The position numbers were made by a program, and so were the translations under genes. Positions 53,455 to 63,129 of a stretch of 64,000 nucleotides of DNA are shown one piece after another (within the stretch, counting starts at the first letter, position 1; each line of letters opens with the position of its first letter). Where the stretch lies: assembly GCA_036245525.1 (NCBI GenBank), contig BTPG01000003.1, positions 191,190,164-191,254,163 on the forward strand. The letters are read 5' to 3'. Below the pieces are notes generated by a model. It ran no database searches, was not told the origin of the DNA, and was given only the letters and a program-made list of their open reading frames with translations. The stretch comes from Semisulcospira habei (taxonomy: Eukaryota; Mollusca; Gastropoda; Semisulcospiridae).

Positions 53455-53697
53455 TTAACCCTTATCATTCAGAATACACCAGAGTGAAATAAGTTTGACT
53501 AAAATAGTTCAAGGGCAGTGCCAGAACAGCTTGGCACCTCTAGGCGCCAAACTATTCTGGCACCACCCTTGAACTAAAGTGATTGGTCTATATATTATTA
53601 TATCCTTATCTGTCGTGTAAGTACTATAATGTGGCTGGCTTATGGCAGTGTACAAATTTGAAGCTTTTTGTTTTAGTCTCAGTATGATATGGGTTAA
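53455..53697. mobile_element. Pal-B MITE subfamily 2
   Basis: TTAACCCTTATCATTCAGAA left, CAGTATGATATGGGTTAA right. The core AGCTTGGCACCTCTAGGCGCCAAACT has two mismatches, and a short TATTATATCC insertion lies at 53592-53605. Confidence 0.9.
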
Positions 53698-54101
53698 GGT
53701 TCCAATGCAACCGTCAATATTCTCCCTCAGACAGCCTGCTGCTGCATTGTATGAGACAAGCTAACACTAACATTTTAACAACAGCCTGAGACACTCAGAA
53801 GATGGTGATGGGCACTTAAACATGCACAATTGCTGGGTTAAAATGGCTCTGGTGGCTTGTTGTTTGTGCTAATGTCAATAAATTGCAGGTCAGTACACGT
53901 TCATTCAGTAGCTGTGTGTAAATTTATATATATATGTATAAATATATATACACACACACATACAAGTTGTAACAGAGTAAGTGCAAGTGTAAAGTGTAAA
54001 AAAAAGTACTAAACTTGAAGCGTGTTTTGAGGGAAATGCACATGATTGTTATAGTGAAAGATTGCCAGATGCTATAAAGCCATTCGGATCTGACACTATT
54101 A

Positions 54102-54221
54102 TAAGAGATGGATCAACCATGTTAGTCAATGGGTGGTGCCAGAATAGCTTGGCACCTTGCTCAAGAGTGGTGCTAAGCTATGCTGGCAGCATCCTTTAAC
54201 AAACATGCTCTATCTGTCTCT
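54102..54221. mobile_element. Pal-B element, diverged
   Basis: AGAGATGGATCAACCATGTT pairs with AACATGCTCTATCTGTCTCTT; core TGCCAGAATAGCTTGGCACC, then CTAAGCTATGCTGGCA. Confidence 0.72.
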
Positions 54222-54345
54222 TGAACTACATGCAAGTGTGTATTGTCCTTTCAGGACAACTGCCAAAACTGGGGATTAATTCCCACCATATGACATGATA
54301 TGTTAAAAACATAGAGGGATGTCAGTTTAAGTGGCAGATGTTAGT

Positions 54346-54549
54346 TTAACCCATTTAACCCTGGGACTGCAGCAGATGGATTGATCATGATAATTCAAGG
54401 GTAGTGCCAGATAAGCTTGGCACCTTGAGGCGCCAGGCTCATCTGGCAGTCCCCTTGAATTATCATGATCAATCCATCTCTTACAACTCATACATAGTCG
54501 TCTGACAACGCCTCCAAAAGTTTGTTTGCCATGGAATAAGAGGGTTTAA
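54346..54549. mobile_element. Pal-B MITE, 30 bp from exon 1 donor
   Basis: 204 bp, TTAA to TTAA. TTAACCCATTTAACCCTGGG left, GGAATAAGAGGGTTTAA right; hairpin GATTGATCATGATAATTCAAGGGTAGTGCCAGATAAGC with the complement. Its TTAA at 54546-54549 lies 30 nt inside intron 1. GATTGATCATGATAATTC/GAATTATCATGATCAATC is private and in both arms. Confidence 0.9.
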
Positions 54550-54579
54550 TTAGTGGCACAGGCTGAATCCAACCCTTAC

Positions 54580-54834
54580 CTGTTCACCAGTTGACTTCTC
54601 CAATGCCAGTTTGACTTTTCCGTAAGTTCCTTCACCTAATGTCCTGATCAGTTCAAACCGATTTTTCAGGTTATGTCGATGGGGATGAATCAGGGGTTTG
54701 CCGCCCCCGCTCCGTATGGGTCCCGATCCTTCCCCAGCTCCCCCAGCCCCGGGGTCCGTGGCAGCACAGGCGCCACCCGGGCTGGTGTCTGCACTCTCTC
54801 TGGCTGGCATCTTATTCCTGTGTCGCACCACCAT
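54580..54834 (-). CDS. NUAK: NUAK exon 1 (N-terminus and glycine loop)
   Basis: An in-frame TGA at 54868-54870 bounds the frame. The first ATG after it is at 54834 ([14 protein letters not shown]) and a second at 54810 (MPARES) has the better Kozak context (A at -3). I give the longer form. The exon ends GGTGAACAG with donor GTAAGGG, phase 0. Translation: a low-complexity Gly/Ala/Ser-rich N-terminus, then [20 protein letters not shown] and [30 protein letters not shown] matches the conserved NUAK lead-in, and GEGTYGKV is the glycine-rich ATP loop. The frame beyond Gln (VRVGFSLCH) is intron read-through. Confidence 0.93.
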
Positions 54835-55879
54835 GAAGACAAAGACATGGAAGTCTGGCACCTTCACTCACTCAGTCACGCGGAAAACACACACATAATA
54901 ACGCCGATCAATCCAACAGTCGAGAGGGTTATGGGAGAAACAAAGAAAGACTGGCGATCCAGCTAGTTATTGCACCTTTCCAACAAACAGTCCTCAAGTA
55001 GGCAACCCTTTCCATAAAGTTGTCTAAGGGTCAATGTCTCAGTAGCTCCGATCCGTAGGCCGGACTACACTGCAGTACTTGGAAATCGCAGACAAATTTC
55101 AAATCAATACACACCACCACACGACCAACTAGCCTGTGCAGCAGAGGACTCGATCAACTGGGCGGGCAGTGTGCTTGCTTGCTGAAAGGCAGACTCGTGG
55201 CGAACGATTCGTTTACAGGCTACACACGCGTGAATAGAGAGAAGGGCGGAGCCTCTCTCGACACATTTGCCAAGGGTTGACAGTTCGTCTGCTCTCCCGG
55301 CCAAACATGTCGCTCGATGCCTACTCCTCAGTTCAACGCATGCGACTAAACATATAGTCCTAACAAATACTTTAATTAACACTATTACAGAACACCCCGA
55401 ATCGTCCAGTGCAATATTTACACCTTTTGTTGTTAAATATAAGCTGCACAGTATGTCATTAGGTCATTTAGTTCCTTAAATTGTCGAAATGATTTGGGAA
55501 TTTCCATGTCTGCGTAGGAATATTAGTACTAAGCACCACGGGGAAACACCTGTCCCGAAACAGATGTGACAGCCTTTCTTCTGCACTTTTATTGGCTAGA
55601 AAGCCGAGGCGACTTGGCGTTTTTGCCAGCAAAGTTTCTTAGAAGTTAGATACCAAATCACGGTAGGTCTACAGTACTCACTACTTAGGGGCAGATCGCC
55701 ACTTAAGTTATGTTCTCACTCCGTGTCATGGGGAAATGATCAAGTTACTTCTTTCAGTCCCGCCGCAGTCAGTCGTCCGAGACACAACGGACTGAAGCGG
55801 CCGTGACTGAGACTGACTGAACCACGAGGCAACACTGGCACGCGCGCGTGCACGCACGCACACACACACAAAAGCGGTT

Positions 55880-55957
55880 TCCCAATGAGTAAAAGGCCAC
55901 TATCGGGTCGACGTCGGCCGACCCGATAGGCCCGATGGCCTCTGCTGGCACTGGGTG
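55880..55957. repeat. Pal-F-like palindrome
   Basis: GTAAAAGGCCACTATCGGGT... with core TATCGGGTCGACGTCGGCCGACCCGATA and closing GATGGCCTCTGCTGG. It is related to Pal-F by the AAAGGCC arms and ACGTCGGCC, but shorter. Confidence 0.65.
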
Positions 55958-56044
55958 GTGGCGGCCGGGGATCACATGATCGGAGGGGCCCGGCGGGGTC
56001 ACAGTGCCGCAGCTGTGCGCCAAGGTCGGAGCTAGCGCAGGGGC

Positions 56045-56293
56045 GTATCGGGGGAGGGGGTCCAGGGATTCGGCCGGAACCCCCCCCCCCCACACACACA
56101 CACACACACACACACACAAATTTGTTTGAAATGCTATAACAAAGGGGAGGGAGGGGTGGGGGGTCCAAACACCTCAAACAGTGTAGTATTTTTCTTTAAT
56201 TGGGTGGGGGGGGGGTCCAGGGGTTCCGGACCCCCCCCCCCCCACACACACACACACACACACACACCCCAATTGTTTTAAATGCTATAACAA
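56045..56293. repeat. Tandem duplication with C-run and (CA)n
   Basis: Units at about 56045-56140 and 56196-56293: GGGGG...GTCCAGGGxTTCxG, GGAxCCCCCC, (CA)n, then TTTxAAATGCTATAACAA. Confidence 0.85.
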
Positions 56294-56539
56294 CCATGCA
56301 CCACTGACTCCCCCCCCCCCCTCTCCCCCACGTTTAAAATTTCGGCGAGTTTTAACCCCCCCCCCCCACCCCCTCCCCCCTCCTGAGTAGAGCGGCTTAG
56401 GTGGAGTCGGTCTACAAGTATACCGATATCAAACTGCTGCGTGAAAACTTACAGATGCTAAGCAGTGCGATCTTCTCAGGGTTTTTTTTGTTTGTTTGTT
56501 TGTTTGTTTGTTTTGCTGTTGTTATGATGGTCCATGTTT

Positions 56540-57332
56540 TGCAAAGTTCAAATCTGTTACAGAAAGCGACATCATAGTCAGTCACTGCCATAATTTCAAA
56601 GCCTCCAACAAAAACCGGTTACATGTTGGATCCTGTTCTGACTTGTTTCCAAAAGCAGTGCGCACAGCATCAGCGCGGTACCCGTTTGCTGCTATTGTAA
56701 ACAAGTCCGTCTGTCAGCCGGAACTGTTCCAAAATCTTCATTCAAACAGGCCGCTGTCAGTCAAGTGTTATGACCCCGTTGCGAAAACTGAAACGAAGCT
56801 TGGACAGAAATACCATGAAAAACTACAGGCCTGTATCCAACCTACCATTCATTTCAGTCTAAGCCGGTACTGGCGAAAGGTGTCTTCTGGGAGCTGAATG
56901 GTCTGTTGGAAGTGTATCAGTCCGCGCCCCATAGGAAAGGTCACAGCGTGGAGACAGCAGTGCTGAGTGTCAGTCAGTCTAAAATTAATCATGAAATGAC
57001 TTGCTTTGTAAAGCAGATGAGAGACTTGTCTTCCTTGTGGGCCCTGCCGCGGTTGGATCTCAGCGGCGCTGCTTTCGATACGCTGGACCATTCCATTAGG
57101 CTCATGATGAAATCACCTTTGGCCTCTCTTGGTTTGAATCAGCTTACGTTTCCGATCGTCACCAGTTCAGTGTAGGGGTAAAAGCGGACAGTGTCAGTCT
57201 CTAGACCTTCCATTCTGGAGTTTGGCGTGCCTCAGGGCTCGGCTCTGTCTTAGGCCCTGTATTGTTTACGTTGCGGTATGTTCAGTCACAATGACCGCTG
57301 TCAGACTGCTATTCCAGCCGGCCGCCATCAGT
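56540..57332 (+). pseudogene. Decayed CR1/L2-like LINE pol, 5' part
   Basis: Frameshifted remnants of a non-LTR pol, reading in order: FKSVTESDI, AIVNKSVCQPELFQN, MKNYRPVSNLPFIS (RT motif 1-2 region), GHSVETAVLSV, LDLSGAAFDTLDHSIRL (motif A, FDTLDH), GVPQGS-like sequence near 57228 (GVPQGSAL). The sequence then breaks at the target duplication GCCATCAGT (57324-57332) and resumes at 61931. Many stops and frameshifts; an old copy. Confidence 0.85.
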
Positions 57333-57334
57333 AC

Positions 57335-57941
57335 TTACTTACTTACGCCTGTCACCCCTACCCGGGTATAGGCCGTCGACCTCCAGCGACTCCTGTCCTG
57401 TGCTTCTCCTTCGATTTTACTCCAGGTGGTTCCCATTCTCTTGATGTCTGCTTGGAGGTCTCGACGCCAGGAGTTTCTCGGCCTACCTATTTTCCTCTTT
57501 CCCTGGGGATTCCATGACAATGCCTGCCTAGTGATACTGGAAGCTGGCTTTCTCAGACTGTGACCAATCCATCCCCATCTTCTTCGCCCAATTTCATTCT
57601 CTGCTGTTATCTGCTCTGTTCTCTCCCAGAGTCTGATGTTGCTGATCTTCTCTGGCCAGTGGATTTTCAAAATTCTTCTAAGGCAACTGTTTATGAAGAT
57701 CTGTACTCTGTTGACAGTGGTTTTTGTCAATCTCCAAGTCTCTGCTCCATATAGGAGAACTGCTTTTACGTTGGAGTTGAAAATCCGGACTTTGGTGTTT
57801 TGTGACAGCTCTCTGGAACTCCACACTTTTTTTCAACTGGAGAAAGGCTGCTCTGGCTTTACCGATTCGTGCTCTGACATCTGCATCAGTGCCGCCTTTT
57901 TTGTCTATGATGCTCCACCTCCTCCAACGGGTTGCCAGCAA
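57335..57941 (-). pseudogene. RTE-like LINE C-terminal region, frameshifted
   Basis: Two further frames: [20 protein letters not shown] (57941-57678 frame), then [20 protein letters not shown]... [20 protein letters not shown]... ending AYTRVGVTGVSK (57826-57335 frame). The conserved RTE C-terminus includes [11 protein letters not shown] and [20 protein letters not shown]. Confidence 0.9.
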
Positions 57942-59133
57942 GCAAGACTGGTTCTTCCCTGGTTGCGTTCAGCCTCATTGTCTTTGTTTTCTGTTTGTGG
58001 ATGGTGAGGCCCACTTGGGACGAGATGTCAGCAAGCCTGGTGGTCTTGTCCTGCATTTGTTGATGAGTGTGGGACAGTAATGCCAAGTCATCTGCAAAAT
58101 CGAGGTCGTCAAGCTGTGTCCACAGTGTCCACTGTATTCCGCTTCTTCTCTGCTCTGTGGTCCTCTTCATGACCCAGTCTATGGCCAGTAGGAAGAGGAA
58201 CGGAGACAGCAGACACCCCTGCCTGACACCGGTTCTGACCTGGAGCTCCTTGGTGAACTGCCCTTCGTGGATCACGCGACATGTCATGCCATCGTAGCTG
58301 CTCTTGATCAGGCGGACGAGCTTTGTGGGTACACCGTAGTGTCGTAGGAGTTTCCACAGAGTCTCTCGGTCCACGCTGTCAAATGCTTTCTCGTAATCCA
58401 CAAAGTTGACGTACAGCGGGGAGCTCCACTCCAGAGACTGTTCCACGATGATGCAGAGAGTGGCGATCTGGTCTGTACATGATCGGTTTTTCCTGAATCC
58501 TGCTTGCTGGTCTCTCAGCTGGGGGTCAACGGAGCTCTTCATTCTCTCCAGGATGATCCTGTTAAAGACCTTTCCTGGTACTGACAGCAAGGTGATTCCT
58601 CTATAGTTGGAGCACTTGCTGAGGTCACCTTTCTTGGGAAGCTTGATTAGGTACCCCTCCTTCCAGTCAGCCGGCATCACCTCCTCTTCCCAGATCTTTC
58701 CAAACAGTGGGTACAGCATCTCTACTGTTGTCTCTAGGTCTGCTTTCAGAGACTCCGCTGGAATGCCATCTGGCCCTGCTGCTTTGCCGTTCTTCAAAAA
58801 TGCCACTGCTCTTCTGATCTCTTCCCGGCTGGGTCTGTCACAGCTGATGGGTAGGTCGGTCTCTGCTGGCTGGATGTCTGGGGGATCGGGTGGGCTGGGT
58901 CTGTTCAGTAACTCTTCAAAATACTCGGCCCATCTGTCGAGTTGGTCTGCTCTGTCTGCAATAGGCTTGCCTTCCTTGTCTTTTACTGGTCTTTCTGTAT
59001 GGCCATACTTGCCCGACAATCTTCTGGTAATGTCGTAGAGCTGTTTCATGTTGCCGCTGCCTGCTGCCTTTTCTGCCTCTGCTGCCAGGCTGTCTGTGTA
59101 GGCCCTCTTGTCTGCCCTGATACTCCTCTTCAC
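57886..59133 (-). pseudogene. RTE-like LINE reverse transcriptase domain
   Basis: 415 codons. RT motifs: GKAAGPDGIPAESLK (about 135), SNYRGITLLSVPGK (about 185), QQAGFRKNRSCTDQ, VNFVDYEKAFDSVDR, TGVRQGCLLSPFLFLLAIDW (about 305), and the catalytic DLDFADDLALL (about 345). It ends out of frame after NPLEEVE, where the SFTYLGSIVD segment expected from the sister copy is missing. Confidence 0.93.
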
Positions 59134-59160
59134 CTCGTGGTTGGCTTCCGAGTATTCCTC

Positions 59161-60324
59161 CTATGCCCTTGCTTTGGCTGCTCTCGTGCGACTGTTGTTG
59201 ACAACTGCTTTCTTCTGCTTCCTCACTTCTATCTTCTTCAAGGTCTGTGCCGACAGCCAGTCCCTGTGATGGTGTTTCCTGAACCCTACAGTGTCTTTGC
59301 AGGTTGAGTTCAGCGCCTCTCTAACTGCCTTCCACTGCTGCTCTGTGGTGACCGCCTCCTCTTCATTTACTAGCTCCTGTAGCGCTTGAAACCGGTTGGA
59401 CAGCACCAGTTTGAACTCTTCTCTCACTCCAGTCTCTCTCAGGAGGCCTACATTATAGCGCTGTCTTCTTGTTGTCCCTGTGCGGCTTTTCTTTAACTTG
59501 AGCTTTATTCTTAAGGTGAGCAGATGGTGGTCTGAGCCGATCTCTGCTCCCCTCCTCACTCGAACATCTTGAAGGGATCTTCTAAATTTCTTGCTAATGC
59601 AGATATGGTCTATTTGGTTCTCTGTAGTATGTTCAGGTGAGACCCACGTTGCTTTGTATATTCTTCTGTGTGGGAAGATGCTGCCTCCAATGACAAGTCT
59701 GTTTAGAGCACAAAAGTCTACAAACCTCTCCCCGTTCTCACTCATCTCCCCTAGTCCCTGTCTCCCCATCACCTCTTCGTATCCGGTGTTGTCCTCCCCT
59801 ATTTTGGCATTAAAATCGCCCATGACAATGGTGATGTCTCGCTCTGCACATTTGTCCACGGCACTCTGGAGTCGGTCGTAGAACTCTTGTTTCTCTTCCT
59901 CGTCACTGTCATTAGTGGGCGCATAACACTGGATGACGTTCAGCTTGAGCTTTTTCTTGGTTCTAAAGGCTGCTGTGATAATTCTTGGCCCAAGAGGTTT
60001 CCAGCCCATCAGCGCTCTCTGTGCCACTGGTGACAGCATGAATGCTACTCCTTCTGTATGGGGGGCATTCTCCTCTTCATGACCTGAATACAGAATCATC
60101 TCCCCACTTAACAGCCTTTTCTGGCCAGACTGCGTCCATCTGGCTTCACTGATACCTAGCAGGGAAAGGTTGTACGTTTGCATTTCCGCTGCTATCTGGG
60201 CGGCCTTGCCGCTCTGGTACATGGTCTTGACGTTCCATGTGCCCATGGTTGTGTCCCTGGATAGAGAGAGGCGGCTCGGTCCTGTGGCTTCCGAAGACTT
60301 CCGGCTTTCACCACAGGACGTCAT
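59161..60324 (-). pseudogene. RTE-like LINE endonuclease domain
   Basis: 387 codons ending at a TAG that lies in the same frame as the RT domain downstream (only nine codons to the next Met), so this is one ORF broken by a nonsense mutation. APE-type endonuclease motifs: GTWNVKTM (catalytic Asn), ISEARWT (Glu), NVIQCYAPTND, IVMGDFNAKIG (Asp-x-Asn), TTENQIDHI, and GSDHHLL (Asp-His near 280). The enzyme nicks target DNA to prime reverse transcription. Confidence 0.92.
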
Positions 60325-60537
60325 AAATCTTCTGGTAGAAGAACCTTCCTCCTCCAGGAAAGGAATTACTGTTTGTCTTTTCGTCGGCGTTTTTGTAGCT
60401 ATTTCCTTTTTTGTAGGGTGGGGAAGCTACCCCCACGCCCAACCCCCTTACTAGGAGGACCAGGGATTTTCTGTCGGGGTCACCTTCCCTTAGTTGGTTC
60501 ACGGCACCTTATTTCATTCGGTGCACCCCACTCGCGA

Positions 60538-61850
60538 CCTCTTCCTACTGGCCATAGACTGGGTCATAATAATAATAATAATAATAATAATGTTTATTAT
60601 ATAGGCGCGTTTTTCCCAATTCGGCGAATCGGCTCAAAGCGCCGCGAACTGCACCCAACACGCACGCTCACGTGACACACGCATTCACTCTGAAGACAAA
60701 CATAGTACAAGACAAACACAGGACATTCACGTGGTGCGAAGGGTCAGCTCAGCTACTGAGTTTTCGGAAATTTTGATCGCTTGTATTTGAAATTTATAAA
60801 GGGGCCTGAAACCGGTACCAAAGTGGAGGGGGAGGAAGAACCGGAGTACCCGGAGAAAGAACCCCCGACGGTCCGCCCGAATTAACGGTGACACTTACTA
60901 GAAGAGAAAAATCCGACGCCGAAACCCGGTATCGAACCTCGCACCTTTAGCATTGGTGGCAGGCGCCTTAACCACTGCGCCACGGACCGCAGAGCACAGA
61001 CGAAGTGGAATACAGTGGACACTGTGGACACAGCTTGATGACCTCGATTTTGCAGACGACTTGGCATTACTGTCCCACACTCATCAACAAATGCAGGACA
61101 AGACCACGAGGCTTGCTGACATCTCGTCCCAGGTGGGCCTCACCATCCACAAACAGAAAACAAAGACAATGCGGCTGAACGCAACCAGGGAAGAACCAGT
61201 CTTGCTTGCTGGCACCCCGTTGGAGGAGGTGGAGTCTTTCACCTATCTCAGGAGCATCGTAGACAAAAAAAAAAGGCGGCACTGATGCAGATGTCAGAGC
61301 ACGAATCGGTAAAGCCAGAGCAGCCTTTCTCCAGTTAAAAAAAGTGTGGAGTTCCAGAGAGCTGTCACAACACACCAAAGTCCGGATTTTCAACTCCAAT
61401 GTAAAAGCAGTTCTCCTATATGGAGCAGAGACTTGGAGATTGACAAAAACCACAGTCAACAGAGTACAGACCTTCATGAACAGTTGCCTTAGGAGAATTT
61501 TGAAAATCCACTGGCCAGAGAAGATCAGCAACGTCAGACTCTGGGAGAGAACAGAGCAGATAACAGCAGAGAATGAAATTGGGCGAAGAAGATGGGGATG
61601 GATCGGTCACAGTCTGAGAAAGCCAGCTTCCAGTATCACTAGGCAGGCATTGTCATGGAACCCCCAGGGAAAGAGGAAAAGAGGTAGGCCGAGAAACTCC
61701 TGGCGTCGAGACCTCCAAGCAGACCCCCGCCGCTGAAGAGACTGGGAACCACCTGGAGTAGAATCGAAGGAGAAGCACAGGACAGGAGTTGCTGGAGGTC
61801 TCTCGTCGACGGCCTATACCCGGGTAGGGGTGACAGGCGTAAGTAAGTAA
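60538..61850 (+). mobile_element. RTE-like LINE, 5'-truncated, opposite strand
   Basis: Same family as 57333-60537 but on the plus strand. It starts inside the RT domain at CTCTTCCTACTGGCCATAGA (FLLAIDW), is split by a SINE at 60568-60983, resumes GCAGAGCACAGACGAAG (QRRSGIQWTLWTQLDDLDFADDLALL), and runs to the AAGTAAGTAA tail at 61850. Broken by a frameshift in the A-run at 61266-61275 (DKKKRRH against DKKGGTDA). Very similar to the minus copy over the shared about 800 bp. Confidence 0.93.
60568..60983 (-). mobile_element. tRNA-derived SINE inside RTE copy
   Basis: Read on the minus strand. The head GTGGCGCAGTGGTTAAGGCG is a good tRNA box A and GGTTCGATACC a good box B (RNA polymerase III promoter). 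The body ends GCGCTTTGAGCCGATTCGCC, CGCGCCTATATAATAAAC and an (ATT)n tail at 60568-60592. Five bases of the LINE target (TCTTC on the minus strand) appear lost, and no clear target duplication is seen. Confidence 0.88.
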
Positions 61851-61930
61851 ATAACCCCTTTCGCGAGGGACCCCCTATCCACCACCCAGGGGACGCGCCT
61901 CAACGCCATATGGTCCCAGCGCGAGGGGCA
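61851..61930. other. Unexplained 80 bp beyond RTE 3' tail
   Basis: Lies between the RTE copy's tail and the right-hand target duplication GCCATCAGT (61931-61939). It is not part of the CR1-like LINE reading frame or recognisably RTE. It could be filler or a transduced flank carried in with the insertion. Confidence 0.5.
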
Positions 61931-63010
61931 GCCATCAGTGTTCTTATCATAAGTATGCCGATGACGGACACTGAAATCTCTCAGAGTAGTCCACCGTCCT
62001 GGGGAATTTCAGTCTGTTGAAACTGGCATGACTGAGTCAAGCCTGAGTCTTGTGTTGACGATGTCACGACAGTGACATGCGGATGGACCAAAGTAAACAA
62101 ACTTATGTTAAACCCAGGAGAAAAAAAAAACAACTGAGTTACTGCCCGTTTCCCAGCATCCCGGCTTCGACAAATCACACTTAGTCTTTACGCATAGATG
62201 ACACTGGATATTCCATTTCAGTCTTCCGCGGTCAGATATCTTGGCGTGTCAATCTTGATAAGACTTTAAAGCGGTACTGATGCCGGATCACGTCGGTGAA
62301 ATTTGTCGTGGTGCTTAATACTCAGTCTCTGAGACGCATCGCATCTGTCCAACACAGTCTTTCTGAACTGCCACTGCAAAGTTAGTCAAGTTAGTGCTTT
62401 AGTCACGAGCCGTCAGTCTTGACTACTGCAATTCTCTGCTTTTTGGTCTTCCCCGGCGGTGAGTTCAAAATAATGCCGCAAGGCTTGTGAAGCGCAGGCC
62501 GGCCGCGCCTCAGTGAAAACACGAGACCACGTAACTGACCCCTATAATGAATTCGACCTTCACTAGCTTCCAATCCAATGGTTGGTTGGTTAGTTCGGGT
62601 TTAACGTCCACAGCACCGAGGTGATTCATGGACGGCCCTGACGGGCGGGTTATGGGGGACAGGGAAATCTATTGCCTTCCAATCCAGTCCAATCCCGCAT
62701 CAGTACAGTTTATGGCCGGATTGCGACCCGGCCTTGCATACCGCCAATTTGATGGCAGTCCGCTTCCGTCCATACCTTTCCTCCAGTCTAATTACTTACC
62801 AGCCCTCTCGCTCTCACTGCGTTCATCGGGAGAGAAACTTCTCAAGGGTTCCAAAGTACCATCTCAAATCTAGATGTACTGCTCCTTTAATTTGGAGTTC
62901 CTTACCGACTGAGCTGAGAAATGCCTCCCCCCTTACGCAGTTAAAAGCGAAGTTAAAAACTTACTTTTTCTCGCAGACTTTCGTGTAATCCGAGCCTCTA
63001 CGGTTTTCTG
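61931..63010 (+). pseudogene. Decayed CR1/L2-like LINE pol, 3' part
   Basis: Continues the element left off at 57332: HQCSYHKYADDGH (YADD catalytic motif near 61953) followed by degraded sequence, then YHLKSRCTAPLIWSSLPTEL and LKAKLKTYFFSQTFV, the characteristic C-terminus, stopping at 62988. The 3' end runs into a C-rich stretch and the (GT)n tract. Interrupted by a small insertion at 62578-62675. Confidence 0.85.
62578..62675. mobile_element. Small insertion with 11-bp TSD
   Basis: About 98 bp (GTTGGTTGGTTAGTTCGGGT, TTAACGTCCACAGCACC...) flanked by perfect 11-bp direct repeats CTTCCAATCCA (62567-62577 and 62676-62686). The GGTT tail and TTAACGTCC motif resemble the left end of the S repeat, so it may be a relative. 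Confidence 0.8.
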
Positions 63011-63032
63011 TACCCCCACCCCACCCCTCAGA

Positions 63033-63034
<2 letters not shown>

Positions 63035-63126
<92 letters not shown>
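63035..63126. repeat. (GT)n microsatellite between two LINE 3' ends
   Basis: About 92 bp of uninterrupted GT. The plus-strand CR1-like element ends on its left side and the minus-strand LINE on its right. Confidence 0.98.

Positions 63127-63129
<3 letters not shown>

Larger units (their letters stand above)
54835..56495 (-). promoter_or_regulatory. NUAK 5' UTR and upstream flank
   Basis: The 5' UTR and promoter should lie here, but I cannot place a start site. 55100-55330 is the most CpG-rich part and has a GC box (GGGCGG near 55249); no TATA box is convincing. 55335-55880 holds nothing I recognise. A Pal-F remnant and duplicated C-rich/CA tracts follow. An upstream non-coding exon cannot be excluded. 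Confidence 0.35.
57333..60537 (-). mobile_element. RTE-like LINE, near full length
   Basis: Minus-strand LINE: 5' UTR from about 60537 to 60325, endonuclease, RT, C-terminal region and an AAGTAAGTAAGT-type 3' tail directly at the stop (57335). The endonuclease family (GTWNVKTMYQSGK...) is the type shared with BovB/RTE elements; the very short 3' end with a tetranucleotide tail also fits RTE. Inactive: one nonsense codon (59161-59163) and a small deletion with frame changes at about 57900-57830. Confidence 0.93.

Noticed and set aside
54835..54867. NUAK start at 54867
   Set aside because: The codon there is GTG directly after an in-frame TGA; the first ATG is at 54834.
57335..61850. Head-to-head RTE copies as simple twin priming
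   Set aside because: Twin priming would split one element into non-overlapping parts, but both halves here contain the same 3' region.
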